This document shows positions 44,444-56,304 of a stretch of 64,000 nucleotides of DNA, one piece after another (position 1 is the first letter of the stretch; every line of letters starts with the position of its first letter). The DNA lies in assembly GCF_047511655.1 (NCBI RefSeq), contig NC_133400.1, forward strand, positions 37,712,001-37,776,000. The letters are read 5' to 3'. Below the pieces are notes generated by a model. The model did not search any database. It had not been told where the DNA came from and saw nothing but the letters and a program-made list of their open reading frames with translations. A program made the position numbers and the translations under genes. This DNA is from Castor canadensis. Lineage: Eukaryota; Chordata; Mammalia; Rodentia; Castoridae.

Positions 44444-45863
44444 AAGAGATTACAAGATGGCAGGTAGAGGGAGGAAGCAGAAAGCGTGCTTCCTAAAGTA
44501 AAATCTTGGAGAGACGTTGGAGATACACATTACAGGAAAAACCACCGAGAAGAGGCAAAACTTTGACTCCTCCACACCCACAGCCCATGCGTAGCATTCC
44601 CACTCCACGTTAAATGGAGAAACCAGGAGGGCTGGTACTCCCACAGACAACCCTGGGCCAGATTAGCATAGCCCCCTGGACAGACTGACCCCCGACCCAA
44701 GGAAAAAAGAAAAAAAACTGAATAATAAACAGTAAAAACAAAAAAAAGACACGTGGTAAAGAGGGTGGAGCGCCCTGAGCACCGAAGGTGGGGAAGGGCA
44801 ATCCCTCACAGAATTGTAAATAAGCCAGCCAGAGAAGGCAGGAGCAGTGGCACATGCCCAGCAACCAGGAGCAGGAAAGCTTGTAAAAGTGGTGGTGGGA
44901 GGACAACTCCACAGGACGGGGGGAAGGCCCACTTCCCATGTGAACTGTAAATAAATAAGCTGGCTGGAGAAGGCAGGAGTGGCGGCACACGTCCAGCAAC
45001 CAGGAGCAGGAAATCTTGTAAAAGTGGCAGTGGGAGGAAAACTCCACAGGAGGGGAGGGGAAGACCCACTTCCCACATGAACTGTAAATAAACACACCGG
45101 CCTGAGAAAGCTGGTGCAGTGTCACCTCCCCCAGTGTGCTTGGAAAGAGGAAAGCTTGTAGCAGTGGCAGTTGCGCCCAGGAGAACTCTAAGTATACATA
45201 GCCTGCAGGGCTAGGTAAGTGTTAAGCTCACTCCTGAGATCTGCATAAATAAAGCCTCCAGCAACAGCACGCTGACAGCAGCGGGCAGGTGAGCCACAGC
45301 CTCAGATAGCTATTCACAGAACTGTCTCCAGACACTTTTTTTCTCTCTCTTCCTTTGATGAGACAAAAACTGAACTACACCTGCATGCTGAAAAACTTAC
45401 TGAAACTGTATTGCATTTGAACTCGGGACACTTTATGGTGTTTTTTTGTTCTGTTTTGGTTTGTTTTTTTTTTCCCTTTGATGAGACAACAACAAACTAC
45501 TTCTGAGACACCATCTCCAGGATTGGAGGCTGAAAGACTTAACACCAAAATTATTAAGACTGAAACTTTATTGCATTTGAACTTGGAGATTTTTTTTATT
45601 TTTATTTATTTATTTATTTTTGTTCTCAATCCTCACTCTTTAATGCATGTTCAGCTTACTGTTGATTAGTACACTATCTCTCCCTGTTTATACCCCTGAA
45701 ACTTTTTTTGTTTTACTTGTTTATTTGTTTTCCCCTCTTTCTTTAACTTCATTGCTTTCCCTCTCCTCTCACCCTTCCATCCTACATATCACCATTGTTA
45801 TTATTACAAGCTAGAAAATACTTAATTGCACACAGTACAGGAATAATAATAACACCAAAAGCA
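44444..45863 (+). promoter_or_regulatory. L1-5 5'UTR with tandem monomers
   Basis: Starts with a YY1-type ACAAGATGGCAGG. Monomers begin near 44811, 44941 and 45078 (period about 130-137 bp), each with a GAACTGTAAATAAA-like box and GGAAG(G/A)CCCACTTCCCA. Two CTTTGATGAGA blocks (about 45354 and 45475) follow. Confidence 0.7.
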
Positions 45864-47061
45864 ATGACGGGAAGACAGAAAAAACAGGGAAACCAGTTTC
45901 CCCACAGCAAAAAATTTGTACAGGAACCAGAGGGAAATGAAGAAAACAGATACTCAGATCCAGACTCCAACAAAATGAAGATAAACTATGCCAAAGAACC
46001 CAATGAAGCCCACAAGAACAATCTAAAAGAAGAAATATTACAGGTAATCAATGAGAATTTTATAGAGATGATACTGGATAGGGTCAACCAAAATGTACAG
46101 GAGACACGAAATTCCAAGACAACAAAAATAGAGAATTTGAGAAAGCACAAGAAGAAATAAAAGAAACCATAAAAGCACTGTATAAACACCAAAGTGAAAC
46201 AAAGAACACAATTAATAAAGAGATAAATGAACTCAGGATGAAAATAGACAACATTAAAGAGGAAATGACTCAGGATATGGAAAACCACACAAAAAAAGAA
46301 CGAAACAGAATTGCAAAAAAAAAAAGGAAGGCCAATCCAGCAGAATAGAACAAGCAGAAGACAGAACCTCAGAACTCGAAGATGAAATGGTAATTAAAGG
46401 AAAAACAGAAGAACCATTATTTAAACAACTCAATACCTGTGAGAAGAAAACGCAAGAACTCACTGACTCCATCAAAAGACCAAACCTGAGAATCATGGGC
46501 ATTGAAGAAGGAGAAGAGGTGCAAGCAAATGGAATGCGTAATATATTCAACAAAATAATAACAGAAAATTTCCCAAATCTAGAGAAATCTATTCCCATAC
46601 TGATGCAAGAGGCTTCCAGAACACCAAACAGACCAGACCAAAATAGATCCCCATGGCATATTATCATTAAAACAACAAATACAGAGACCTGAGAAAGAAT
46701 ATTGAAGGCTATAAGAGAGAAAAAACAAATAACACACAAAAGTAAACCCATCAAAATCACAGCAGACTTTTCAACAGAAATATTAAAAGCAAGAAGAGCT
46801 TGGGGTGAGATCTTCCAGGCACTGAATGAAAATAACTTCAACCCCAGGATACTCTACCCAGCAAAACTATCATTCAAAATCAATGGAGCAATAAAAGTCT
46901 TCCATGATAAGCAGAAACTAAAACAATGTGTGACCACAAAGACACCACTACAAAAGATTCTTCAAGGGATTCTGCACACAGAAAGTAAAACCCAACATAA
47001 CCATGAAAGGGCAGGCAGCACCAAACTACAGGAAAAGAAAAAGCAAGAAAGTAGAGAGTAA
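45864..47061 (+). pseudogene. L1-5 ORF1, frameshifted
   Basis: ATG at 45864 (MTGRQKKQ). A deletion of several bases near 46109 breaks the coiled coil (CAGGAGACACGAAATTCC against the longer form in other copies). An A-run near 46317 adds another shift. The RRM part (RPNLRIMGIEEGEEVQ) reads at 46387-46692. A small deletion interrupts at about 46646. The C-terminal domain reads at 46702-47061, with TAA at 47059. Confidence 0.85.
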
Positions 47062-47111
47062 GCTCAACTTAGGTACACACAACCAAACCTTCAAACAACT
47101 AAGACAACTAA

Positions 47112-50100
47112 ATGACAGGAATCACAACATACCTATCAGTACTAACACTTAATGTTAATGGACTTAATTCCCCCATCAAAAGGCACTGCTTGACGAACTG
47201 GATTATAAAGGAAGATCCAACAACTTGTTGCTTACAGGAGACCCATCTCACCGACAGAAATAAGCATAGGCTTAGGATGAAAGGCTGGAAGAAGATTTAC
47301 CAAGCCAATGGCCCCCGAAAACAGGCAGGAGTAGCAATACTTATCTCTGACAAAGTAGACTTCAAACCTACATATATCAAATGAGATAAAGAAGGACATT
47401 CCATACTAATAAAAGGGGAAATAGACCAAAAGGAAATAACAATTATCAACCTATATGCACCCAATGTCAATGCACCCAATTTCATCAGACATACTCTGAA
47501 AGACCTAAAAGCATATATTAACTCCAACACAGTGGTCATGGGAGACTTAAACATCCCATTATCATCAATAGATGGGTCATCCAAACAAAAAATCAATAAA
47601 GAAATCCTAGATCTAAAATATACAATAGATCAAATGGACCTAGTTGATGTCTACAGAGTTTTTCATCCAACTTCTACACAATATAAATTCTTTTCAGAAG
47701 CTCATGAAGCCTCAGCAAATACAAGAAAATAGAAATTATAACATGCATTCTATCTGATCACAATGCAATAAAACTAGAACTCAACAACAAAAGTAAAGAC
47801 AGAAAAGCATGCAAACAGTTGGAAACTGAGTAACTCAATGCTTAATGAACAATGGGTCATTGATGAAATAAAAGAGGAAATTAAAAAGTTTCTGGAAGTC
47901 AATGAAAATGAAAACACAACCTACTGGAAGCTATGGGACACAGCAAAGGCAGTCCTGAGAGGAAAGTTTATAGCCATGAGTGCATAGATTAAAAGACTGA
48001 AAGATCCCTAATCAATGACCTAATGATACATCTCAAACTCCTAGAAAAACAAGAACAAGCAAATCCCAAAACAAAGAGAAGAGAAATAATAAAAATAAAA
48101 GCTGAAATCAATGAAATAGAAACCAAAAAAACCATACGAAGAATTAATGAAACAAAAAGTTGGTTCTTTGAAACAATAAACAAGATCGACAGACCCCTGG
48201 CAAACCTGACTAAAACGAGGAGAGAAAAAACCCAAATTAGTAGAATCAGGAATGCAAAAGGGGAGATAACAACAAACACCATGGAAGTCCAGGAAATCAT
48301 CAGTGACTACTTCAAGACCCTATATTCAAATAAATTCAAAAATCTTAAAGAAATGGACAGATTTCTAGACACATATGATCATCCCAAACTGAATCAAGGG
48401 AAATTAATCACCTGAATAGATCTATAACACAAAATGAAATTGAAGCAGCAATCAAGAGTCTCCCCAAAAAGAAACGTTCAGGACCTGATAGATTCTCTGC
48501 TGAATTCTATCAGACCTTTAAAGAAGAACTGATACCAACCCTCCTTAAACTGTTCCATGAAATAGAAAGGGAAGGAAAACTGCCTAACACATTTTATGAA
48601 GCCAATATTACACTTATCCCAAAATCAGGCAAAGACACCTCCAAAAAGGAGAACTATAGGCCAATCCCTTAATGAACATTGGTACAAAAATCCTCAATAA
48701 AATAATGGCAAACCGAATTCAATAACAGATCAAAAAGATCATTCACCATGACCAAGTAGGCTTCATCCCAGGAATGCAGGGGTGGTTCAACATACGAAAA
48801 TCAACCAGTGTAATAAACCACATTAATAGAAGCAAAGACAAAAACCACTTGATCATCTCAATAGATGCAGAAAAAGCCTTTCATAAAATCCAACACCATT
48901 TCATGATAAAAGCTCTAAGAAAACAAGGAATAGACGGAAAGTACCTCAACATTATAAAAGCTATATATGACAATCCTACAACCAGCATTATACTTAACGG
49001 AGAAAAACTGAAACCATTCCCTCTAAAATCAGGAACCAGACAAGGATGCCCACTATATCCACTCCTATTCAACACAGTACTGGAATTCCTAGCCAGAGCA
49101 ATTAGGCAAGAAGGAATAAAAGGAATACAAATAGGTAAAGAAACTGTCAAAATATCCCTATTTGCAGACGACATGATCCTATACCTTAAAGACCCAAAAA
49201 ATTCTACTCAAAAGCTCTTAGACACCATCAATAGCTATAGCAAGGTAGTAGGATATAAAATGAACATAGAAAAATCATTAGCATTTCTATACACAAATAA
49301 TGAACAAACTGAGAAAGAATATATGAAAACAATTCCATTTACAATAGTCTCAAGTGTTATGTTTACCTAGGTGTAAACCTAACAAAGGATGTGAATGACC
49401 TCTACAAGGAAAACTATAAACTTCTGAAAAAAGAGATTGTGGAAGACTATAGAAAGTGGAGCGATCTCCCATGCTCATGGATTGGTAGAATCAACACAGC
49501 AAAAATGTCCATACTCCCAAAAGTAATCTATATGATTAATGCAATTCCCATCAAAATTCCAATGACATTCATTAAAGAGATTGAAAAATCTACCATTAAA
49601 TTTATATGGAAACACAAGAGGCCATGAATAGCCAAGGCAATACTCAGTCAAAAGAACAATGCTGGAGGTATCACGATACCTGACTTGAAACTATATTACA
49701 AAGCAAATAACAATAAAAACAGCATGGTACTGGCACAAAAACAGACACGAAGACCAGTGGAACAGAATAGAGGACCGGGATATGAAGCCACACAACTATA
49801 ACCAACTTGTCTTTGACAAGGCACTAAAAATATACGATGGAGAAAAGACAGCCTCTTCAACAAAAACTGCTGGGAAAAACTGCTGGGAAAAGCAGTCTGC
49901 AAAAAACTGAAACTAGATCCATGTATATCACCCCAAACCAATATTAACTCAAAATGTATCAAGGATCTTAATATCAGACCCCAAACTCTAAAGATGGTAC
50001 AGGAAAGAGTAGGAAATACTCTGGAATTAATAGGTATAGGCAAGAACTTTCTCAATGGAACCCCAGCAGCTCAGCAACTAAGAGATAGCATAGATAAATG

Positions 50101-50893
50101 GGACTTCATAAAACTAAAAAGCTTCTGCTCGACAAAAGAAGTGGTCTCTAAACTGAAAAGACCACCCACAGAGAGGGAGAAAATATTTGCCAGCTACACA
50201 TCAGACAAAGGACTGATAATCAGAATATATAGGGAACTTAAAAAACTAAATTCTCCCAAAATTAATGAAGCAATAAAGAAATGGGCAAGTGAACTAAACA
50301 TAACTTTCTCAAAAGAAATTCAAATGGCCAAAAAAACACATGAAAAAATGCTCACCATCTCTAGCAATAAAGGAAATGCAAATTAAAACCACACTAAGAT
50401 TCCACCTCTCCCCTGTTAGAATAGCCATCATTAGCAACACCACGAACAACAGGTGTTGGTGAGGATGCGGGGAAAAAGGAACCCTCTTACACTGTTGGTG
50501 GGAATGTAAACTAGTACAACCACCCTGGAAAAAAATTTGGAGGCTACTTAAAAAGCTAAACATTGATCTACCAGATGATCCAGCAATACCACTCTTGGGG
50601 ATATACCCAAGAGACTGTTACACAGGTTACTCCAGAGGCACCTGCACACCCATGTTTATTGCAGCACTATTCACAATAGCCAAGTTATGGAAACAGCCAA
50701 GATGCCCCACTACTGACGAATGGAGTCAGAAAATGTGGTATTTATACACAGTGGAATTTATTCAGGCATGAAGAAGAACGAGATGTCATCATTCGGTGGT
50801 AAATGGATGGAATTGGAGAACATCATTCTGAGTGAGGTTAGCCTTGCCCAAAAGACCAAAAATCATATGTTCTCCCTCATATGCGGACATTAG
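47112..50893 (+). pseudogene. L1-5 ORF2, multiply disrupted
   Basis: ATG at 47112, 50 bp after the ORF1 stop. N14 and E43 of the endonuclease are present. TGA at 47382-47384 (codon 91), a deletion removing the D205 region near 47710, TGA 49625-49627 and other indels disable it. The RT stretch 48774-49370 is open and keeps [11 protein letters not shown] and FADDMILYL. The cysteine motif is near 50456-50510. TAG is at 50891-50893. Confidence 0.88.
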
Positions 50894-51384
50894 ATCAAGG
50901 GCAAACACAATAAGGGGATTAGGCTTTGATCACATGATAAAGCGAGAACACACAAGGGAGGTATGAGGATAGGTAAGACACCTAAAAAATTAGATAGCAT
51001 TTGTTGTCCTCAACGCAGAGAAACTAAAGCAGATACTTTAAAGCAACTGAGGCCAATAGGAGAAGGGGAACAGGAACTAGAGAAAAGGTTAGGTCAAGAA
51101 GAATTAACCTAGAAGGTAACACACACGCACAGGAAATCAATGTGAGTCAATGCCCTGTATAGCTATCCTTATCTCAACCAGCAAAAACCCTTGTTCCTTC
51201 CTATTATTGCTTATACTCTCTCTTCAGGAAAATTAGAGATAAGGGCAAAATCGTTTCTGCCGGGTAGCGAGGTTGTGGGGGGAAAGAGGGAGCGGGTGTG
51301 TGGGTAAGGGAGGGGGTGGGGGAAGGGAGGAGAAATGACCCAAACATTGTATGCACATATGAATAAAATAAAAATTAAAAAAAA
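50894..51384 (+). other. L1-5 3'UTR and tail
   Basis: The G-rich tract is at about 51274-51331. The text CACAGGAAATCAATGTGAGT and CAATGCCCTGTATAGCTATC is shared with L1-1 and differs from L1-3 and L1-4. The tail reads AATAAAATAAAAATTAAAAA. Confidence 0.82.
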
Positions 51385-51500
51385 AGAAGGCAAAATGGTC
51401 AGCCAGTTTGGAAAACAAGTTGGAACTTTCTAATAATGTGTACACTTACTATTAAAACCAGCAATCCCACTTATATTTACACCAAGAATTGCCAAGATGG
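51385..51500 (+). mobile_element. Old L1 ORF2 fragment, right of L1-5
   Basis: Continuation of the element cut at 44443: GGTCAGCCAGTTTGGAAAAC, CAGCAATCCCACTTATATTT and ACACCAAGAATTGCC. It is interrupted again by the second-lineage L1 sequences; 56305-56545 may be its further continuation. Confidence 0.7.
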
Positions 51501-51539
51501 CATATGGCTGATAACCTCCAAATCAAGGAGCTCACACAA

Positions 51540-52834
51540 ACTTGAAAGATAACCTAGGTTCATAGTAGCAACCATAGTTGGTCTGGTTGCTTTACTAAAT
51601 AAGAGGTTGCCAATACATAGACAGGCCATATCTACAATGACCAACCTCTAAACAAGCTTTTTAAAGCACAAATCTGCCCCAGGACTGCAGGCATCACTAG
51701 GAATATGCTGTGCTCCTAGTGGGTGTTCTTTATTTATTTTTTTTCTAGCCTTTGTTTTGGTAGCCTCCAGTCAGTGAAGACTACCCAAAGTGCTAAAAAT
51801 TGACACACAGGGCCTGGAGTCCTCCACAAGCCAGGAGATTCCCAGACTGGGGAGAAACAAAACAATCACCAGGTGCTGACTGCCAACTGCCAACTGGAGG
51901 AGCCCTCCAGCCAGACAGAGGTGCCCACAAAACATTTAGGTGAGCTGGCTGCTTTCAGTCCTGAAGTCTACCACACAGCTCAGCTTGTGGGCATCTGACT
52001 GCATCGCTCCAGCATATTATTGGTCTAATAAAATGACTGAAATCTCCTGCCCTGCCTGTTAGGGGAGGGACACTGTGGCTTGTGGCTCAGCCCTTGCTTC
52101 TCTAAACAAAGGAAGACAATGTGAGTGCAGGTTAACCAAGCCTGAACCCAGCCTATGGGAAATAACCTCCAAGAAGCCTAGTAGCAAGCTGAATCTGACT
52201 GCCCCCTCAGAGAAGAGCTTTTGGCAAAAGGCCTAAGCTGCAGCTCCCAGACTTGCAGGGAAGACAGGTCACTGCTCCCTGCTCAGCGCCCCATAACCAT
52301 CCCCAAGAAGCCTCCTAGCTAAGTAAGCTGAAATTGACAACCCCCTCAAGAGGAGACTTTGGGGAGGGGCGGGACACAATGCCCATCAAGAAGGGACACT
52401 TCCGCTTGCCACTAGCCTAGCATATCTATCTTAGGGAGGGGCAGGGACCAAGAGAAAGCCTCTGTCTAGAGACTGCAGACTTAACACAGTTATGGAGGGT
52501 TGCTGCCCTGAGGGAACATGTGAGAACTGGAGACAAAAACCTGAGGACCAGAAATTGGAGGGGAACATTACAGTATACTCACTGACCAGAGAAGAAACCC
52601 ACTCACCTCCACTACAAGGAAGAAATTTGGACTTTGAATTTTTTTTCTCCCTTTTTGCCAGTTTCAATTTGACTAACCCTCTTTTATTCCAATTTTTTCT
52701 TATTTTTCCAATTCTTCCTCTTCCCTTTTTTCTTTTTCTATTTCTTTTGTTTCTTCTTTTTTCTCCACATTTCCTATCTTCCTTACAAATCACCCAACTT
52801 GTGGTTTTACTCTACCAACTTCTTATATTGAAAC
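51540..52834 (+). mobile_element. Second-lineage L1 5'UTR (copy A)
   Basis: About 1.3 kb, GC-richer in the middle, unlike the 5'UTR of L1-1/3/4/5. Two related blocks occur (CCTCCAAGAAGCCTAGTAGC near 52168, CCCCAAGAAGCCTCCTAGCT near 52302), so it too has tandem units. It ends in a long pyrimidine-rich stretch (52640-52780). It is assigned to L1 because it runs directly into L1 ORF2 sequence. Confidence 0.5.
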
Positions 52835-53165
52835 TATACAAAGAAACAATGAAACAAAAAGTTGGTTTTTACAAAAAGATAAAGAAGATTGGTAAACCCT
52901 TAGCAAATCTGACTAAAAAGAGGAGAGACAAGACCCAAATTAATAAAATTAGAGATGAAAAAGGGGATATCACAACAAATACCAAAGAAATCCAGAGGAT
53001 CATTAGGGAACACTGCAAAAACCTATACTCAAAAAAGTTGGAAAATCTAGAAGAAATGAATACATTTCTAGATGCATATGACCAACCAAATTTGAACCAT
53101 GAAAATATAAACCAAAGTGGATCTATAAGAAGCAATGAAATTGAAGCAACAATAGTCTCACAAAG
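52835..53165 (+). pseudogene. L1 ORF2 internal fragment (copy A)
   Basis: The open stretch reads KKRRDKTQINKIRDEKGDIT and NTKEIQRIIREHCKNLYSKK, the linker between endonuclease and RT in ORF2p. It follows 5'UTR-like sequence with no ORF1 or endonuclease between, so the source copy was deleted or spliced. The open frame 52492-53241 is therefore an artefact of this junction. Confidence 0.7.
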
Positions 53166-54139
53166 AGTTCCAGGTCACAGAACCAGTGTCTGCATGGGAG
53201 GTAGGCAGAAGGAGGGCGAGGTTTTAACTGGAACAATCTGAAAAGTAGCAAAAGCCCAGAGGTTGATGTCCCTGCTCGTTCAAGCTACCTGTGCCCTACT
53301 TACAGCACAAGTGGTCTCTTTACATTTCAACAGAAAGTCTCACCACCACTCCCATCTATGGAGGCTGCACAGACCTAAAACAATCCTCCTGAAGCTGTCC
53401 ATAACATTCAGGGCAGGAAGGACTAACTTGGACAAATGCACTTCTATCAACAAGAAACATAACTGGCTTTTGTTTTTTTCTTTTGTTTGTGATTGCTTTG
53501 GTTTTCTTTGTTTCCCTTCAGGCAATTTGTTCTTGTTTGGCTGTTTCTCTCCTTTTTTTCTTTCTTTTATTTGCTTCTTCTTCTTTTTTTCCCCCCAAAT
53601 TAGTTTCTAATTGTTGAAATCTTTTTCTCTTTTTTCTCCCTATTATCCATTCTCTATTTCCCAGTTATAAATATACAGAGCTAGCCAGGTGTTGGTGACT
53701 TACTCCTAAATTCCTACTTACTCACAAGGCAGAGATCAGGAAGATGGCGGTTCAAAGCCAGCCCTGGGCAAATAGTTGACAAAACCCTATCTTGGAAAAA
53801 AACCCAAAAACCAAGAGCTGGCAGAGTGGCTTAAGTGGTAGAGTATCTGCAAAGCAGTATAAGGCCCTGAGTTCAATCTCAGTACTGCCAATATATGGAG
53901 AGAGCGATCGCTCATACTCTCTCTTACATCCATCTTCTCTTCTTCTTTCCCTTGTCCCACTCCAATCCCTTCTCCATACCCAACTCTCATAGTACTCAAT
54001 TTCCAATCCTCATAACTTTCAACCAGGGCTTAGCTCCCAGATCATCCCCCAAGAGCCAGACTTTTGCTTGATACAACCTTACTGAGGAGACAGATAAGGA
54101 TTCCAATTGTTACATTCAAATTCTTGATTTATTGCTGAA
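53166..54139 (+). mobile_element. Second-lineage L1 5'UTR (copy B)
   Basis: Starts in CAAAGAGTTCCAGGTCACAG and reaches the ORF1 region at about 54140. It has a pyrimidine-rich stretch (53466-53650) like copy A, and a B1-dID SINE inserted at 53682-53893. The assignment rests on its position before a recognisable ORF1. Confidence 0.5.
53682..53893 (+). mobile_element. B1-dID-like SINE
   Basis: CTAGCCAGGTGTTGGTGACT and GATGGCGGTTCAAAGCCAGC (B1), then GAGCTGGCAGAGTGGCTTAA and AGGCCCTGAGTTCAATCTCA (ID). Confidence 0.85.
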
Positions 54140-54595
54140 TTGTTACACCCTTGCTACTGCAGTAGGTTATCTGCTCACCTAAAAGGAAACTTAGACCAAC
54201 AGATGTGCAGAAATTTAAAGGTGAAAAACCCAGGCAATGTCTCACCTCCAAACTCCCACCACAGCAACTCAACATCTGAATCTAAAGATGGTGAATTGGC
54301 CAAAAAGTTGGAGAGAGAATTCAGAAGCCTACTATTAAAAATGATCAGTGACCTCAAAGAGGATTCAAATAAACAGATAAGTGAAATTAGAAAATCAATC
54401 CAAAACCTAGACAAGAAAGTCAGAAACATGGAAGAGAAATTCAGTAAGGAAATGGAAATAATGAAAAATAACCAAGTAGAAGTGTTAGAAATGAAAACCT
54501 CAATAAATCAAATACACACCACGGTAGATAGTATTATCATCAGACAAGATCAAACAGAAGAAAGAATATCAGAGATAGTGGACAAGCTATATGAT
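54140..54595 (+). pseudogene. Second-lineage L1 ORF1, N-terminal and coiled-coil part
   Basis: An open frame with a heptad-rich coiled coil ([36 protein letters not shown]) of the type typical of L1 ORF1p. It differs clearly from the coiled coil of L1-1/3/4/5, which reads LKKFQDNK and EALYKHQSE. The RRM and C-terminal domain are missing. At about 54590 the frame jumps into ORF2 C-terminal sequence. Confidence 0.75.
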
Positions 54596-56300
54596 CAATG
54601 CAATCCCTATCAAAAGTCCAATGAAATTCTTCACCAATATAGCAAAGTCAATCTTAAAGTTCATATGGAAGCACAAAAGACCTTAAACAAAGTAATCCTG
54701 AGACAAAAGACCAACACTGTAAGTGTCACAATACCTGACTTCAAACTATATTTTTAGAGTCATAGTAATAAAAACATCATGGTACCGGCACAAAAACAGA
54801 CATGCAGACCAGTGAAATAGAACAGCAGACCCTGATACAAACTCACATAGCTACAGCTATTTTAATGTTTCACAAAGGAGTCCAAAATATGTTTTGAAGA
54901 AGATAGCCTCTTCAACAAATAGCTGAAGCAGTGAAAACTGGATATCTACCTTCAGAAGATTAAAACTAGACCCTAACTCTTATCTTGAACTAGTATCTAT
55001 TGAAAGTGGATTAAAGAGCTTAATGTAAGATCCGAAATGGTGAAATTACTCCAGGAAAAAATAAGGAATATACTGGACCACATAGGCATGGGCAATAACT
55101 ATAAATAGAACTCCAATCGTTCAGTAATTAAGAGAAAGGACTGACAAATGGGACTGCATGCAACTAAAAAGCTTCTGCACAGCAAAGGAAATGGTCACCA
55201 GACTGAAGAGGCATCCCACAGAATGGGAGAAAGTCTTTGCCAGCTATTCAATTAATAACAAGAACGCACAGGGAACTCAAAAGAGTAAACTCTCAAAGAA
55301 TCAATGACCCAATGAAAAAATGATCAAATAAGCTGAACAGAAATTTTACAAAGGAAGAAGTACAAATGGCCAAAAAACACATGAAGAAATGTTCAACATC
55401 CCTAGCCATAAAGGAAATGCAAATCAAAACTACATTAAGATTCCATCTCATTTTGGACTGGAGGTGTGGCACAAGCAATAGAGTGCATGCTTTGCAAGTG
55501 GGAAGCCCCAAGTTAAAACCCCAGTCCACCCCTCCCCCCCAAAAAAAGAATAAAAAGATTCCACCTCACCCCTGTTAGAATGGCTATCAAGAACACAAAC
55601 AACAACAACAAATATTAGTGAGGATTCAGCAGAAAAGAAACCCTTATTCTCTGTTGGTTGAAATGTAAATTAGTACAACCACTATATAAAGCAGTATGGA
55701 GCCTCATAAAAAACTAAAAAGAGAACTACCGTATGATCCAGGAATGCCACTTCTAGGCATATGTCATAAGGAATGTAAGTCAGGATACAATTAAGACATT
55801 TGTACACCATTATTTATTGCAGCATTGTTCATAAGAGCCAAGCTAAGGAATCAGTACTGATGCCCTACAACTAATAAATGGATTAAGAAAATGTGAGATA
55901 GATAGATAGATAAATACAGATAGATTAAAGAGAATATTACTCAATCATAAAGAACACCAAAATTTTGTCCTTTGCTCATAAATGGATGGAAATGGAGAAC
56001 ATCATGTTAAGTGAAGTAAACCAAAGGACAGGAATGTAAAACAGGTCATGTTAAAGGCAAGATAACAGCAGGAGGGGCAAGGTAATTAAAGCAAATAAAA
56101 GAAGGCTGAATATGGTTGAGGTACTTTCTATACAGGTATGAATATGGAACACTGAAACTTGCTGAAGTCATTTTAAGAAAGGGGATGGGGAAAGAGGGAG
56201 AGTAATGGAGGGGATGAACCAAACCAGGGTACAATGTGTGTATATATGCAAATGTTACAGTGAAACCCCCTGCATAACTATCATTCAAAAAGCTTAAAAA
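54590..56300 (+). pseudogene. Second-lineage L1 ORF2 C-terminal part and 3'UTR (copy B)
   Basis: From CTATATGATCAATGCAATCC onward this matches ORF2 downstream of the [12 protein letters not shown], then GCACAGCAAAGGAAATGG, the cysteine-motif region (about 55612-55670) and ACATCATGTTAAGTGAAGTA. A 3'UTR and AT-rich end follow. Many stops. An ID SINE (55451-55554) is inserted, and a GATA microsatellite lies at 55891-55915. Confidence 0.8.
55451..55554 (+). mobile_element. ID SINE with TSD inside L1
   Basis: GGACTGGAGGTGTGGCACAA, GCATGCTTTGCAAGTGGGAA and AAAACCCCAGTCCACCCC with an A-rich tail. AAGATTCCATCTCA (55437-55450) and AAGATTCCACCTCA (55555-55568) flank it. Confidence 0.9.
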
Positions 56301-56304
56301 AATA

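Larger units (their letters stand above)
44444..51384 (+). mobile_element. L1-5: full-length LINE-1 with TSD inside an old L1
   Basis: About 6.94 kb, starting AAGAGATTACAAGATGGCAG. The duplication AGAAGGTAAAATG (44431-44443) and AGAAGGCAAAATG (51385-51397) flanks it, and the older L1 text continues smoothly across the gap. Its ORF2 3' part carries the variants of L1-4, while its 3'UTR carries those of L1-1. Confidence 0.94.

Noticed and set aside
52492-53241. 249-codon open frame that could be taken for a gene
   Set aside because: It runs from pyrimidine-rich L1 5'UTR-like DNA straight into the ORF2 linker; the hydrophobic middle comes from the TTTCTT-rich stretch. It is a junction artefact within a decayed L1.
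53900-53915. GCGATCGC palindrome near 53906 as a specific binding site
   Set aside because: A single 8-base palindrome at the edge of a SINE with no repeat elsewhere in the window; chance occurrence is sufficient.
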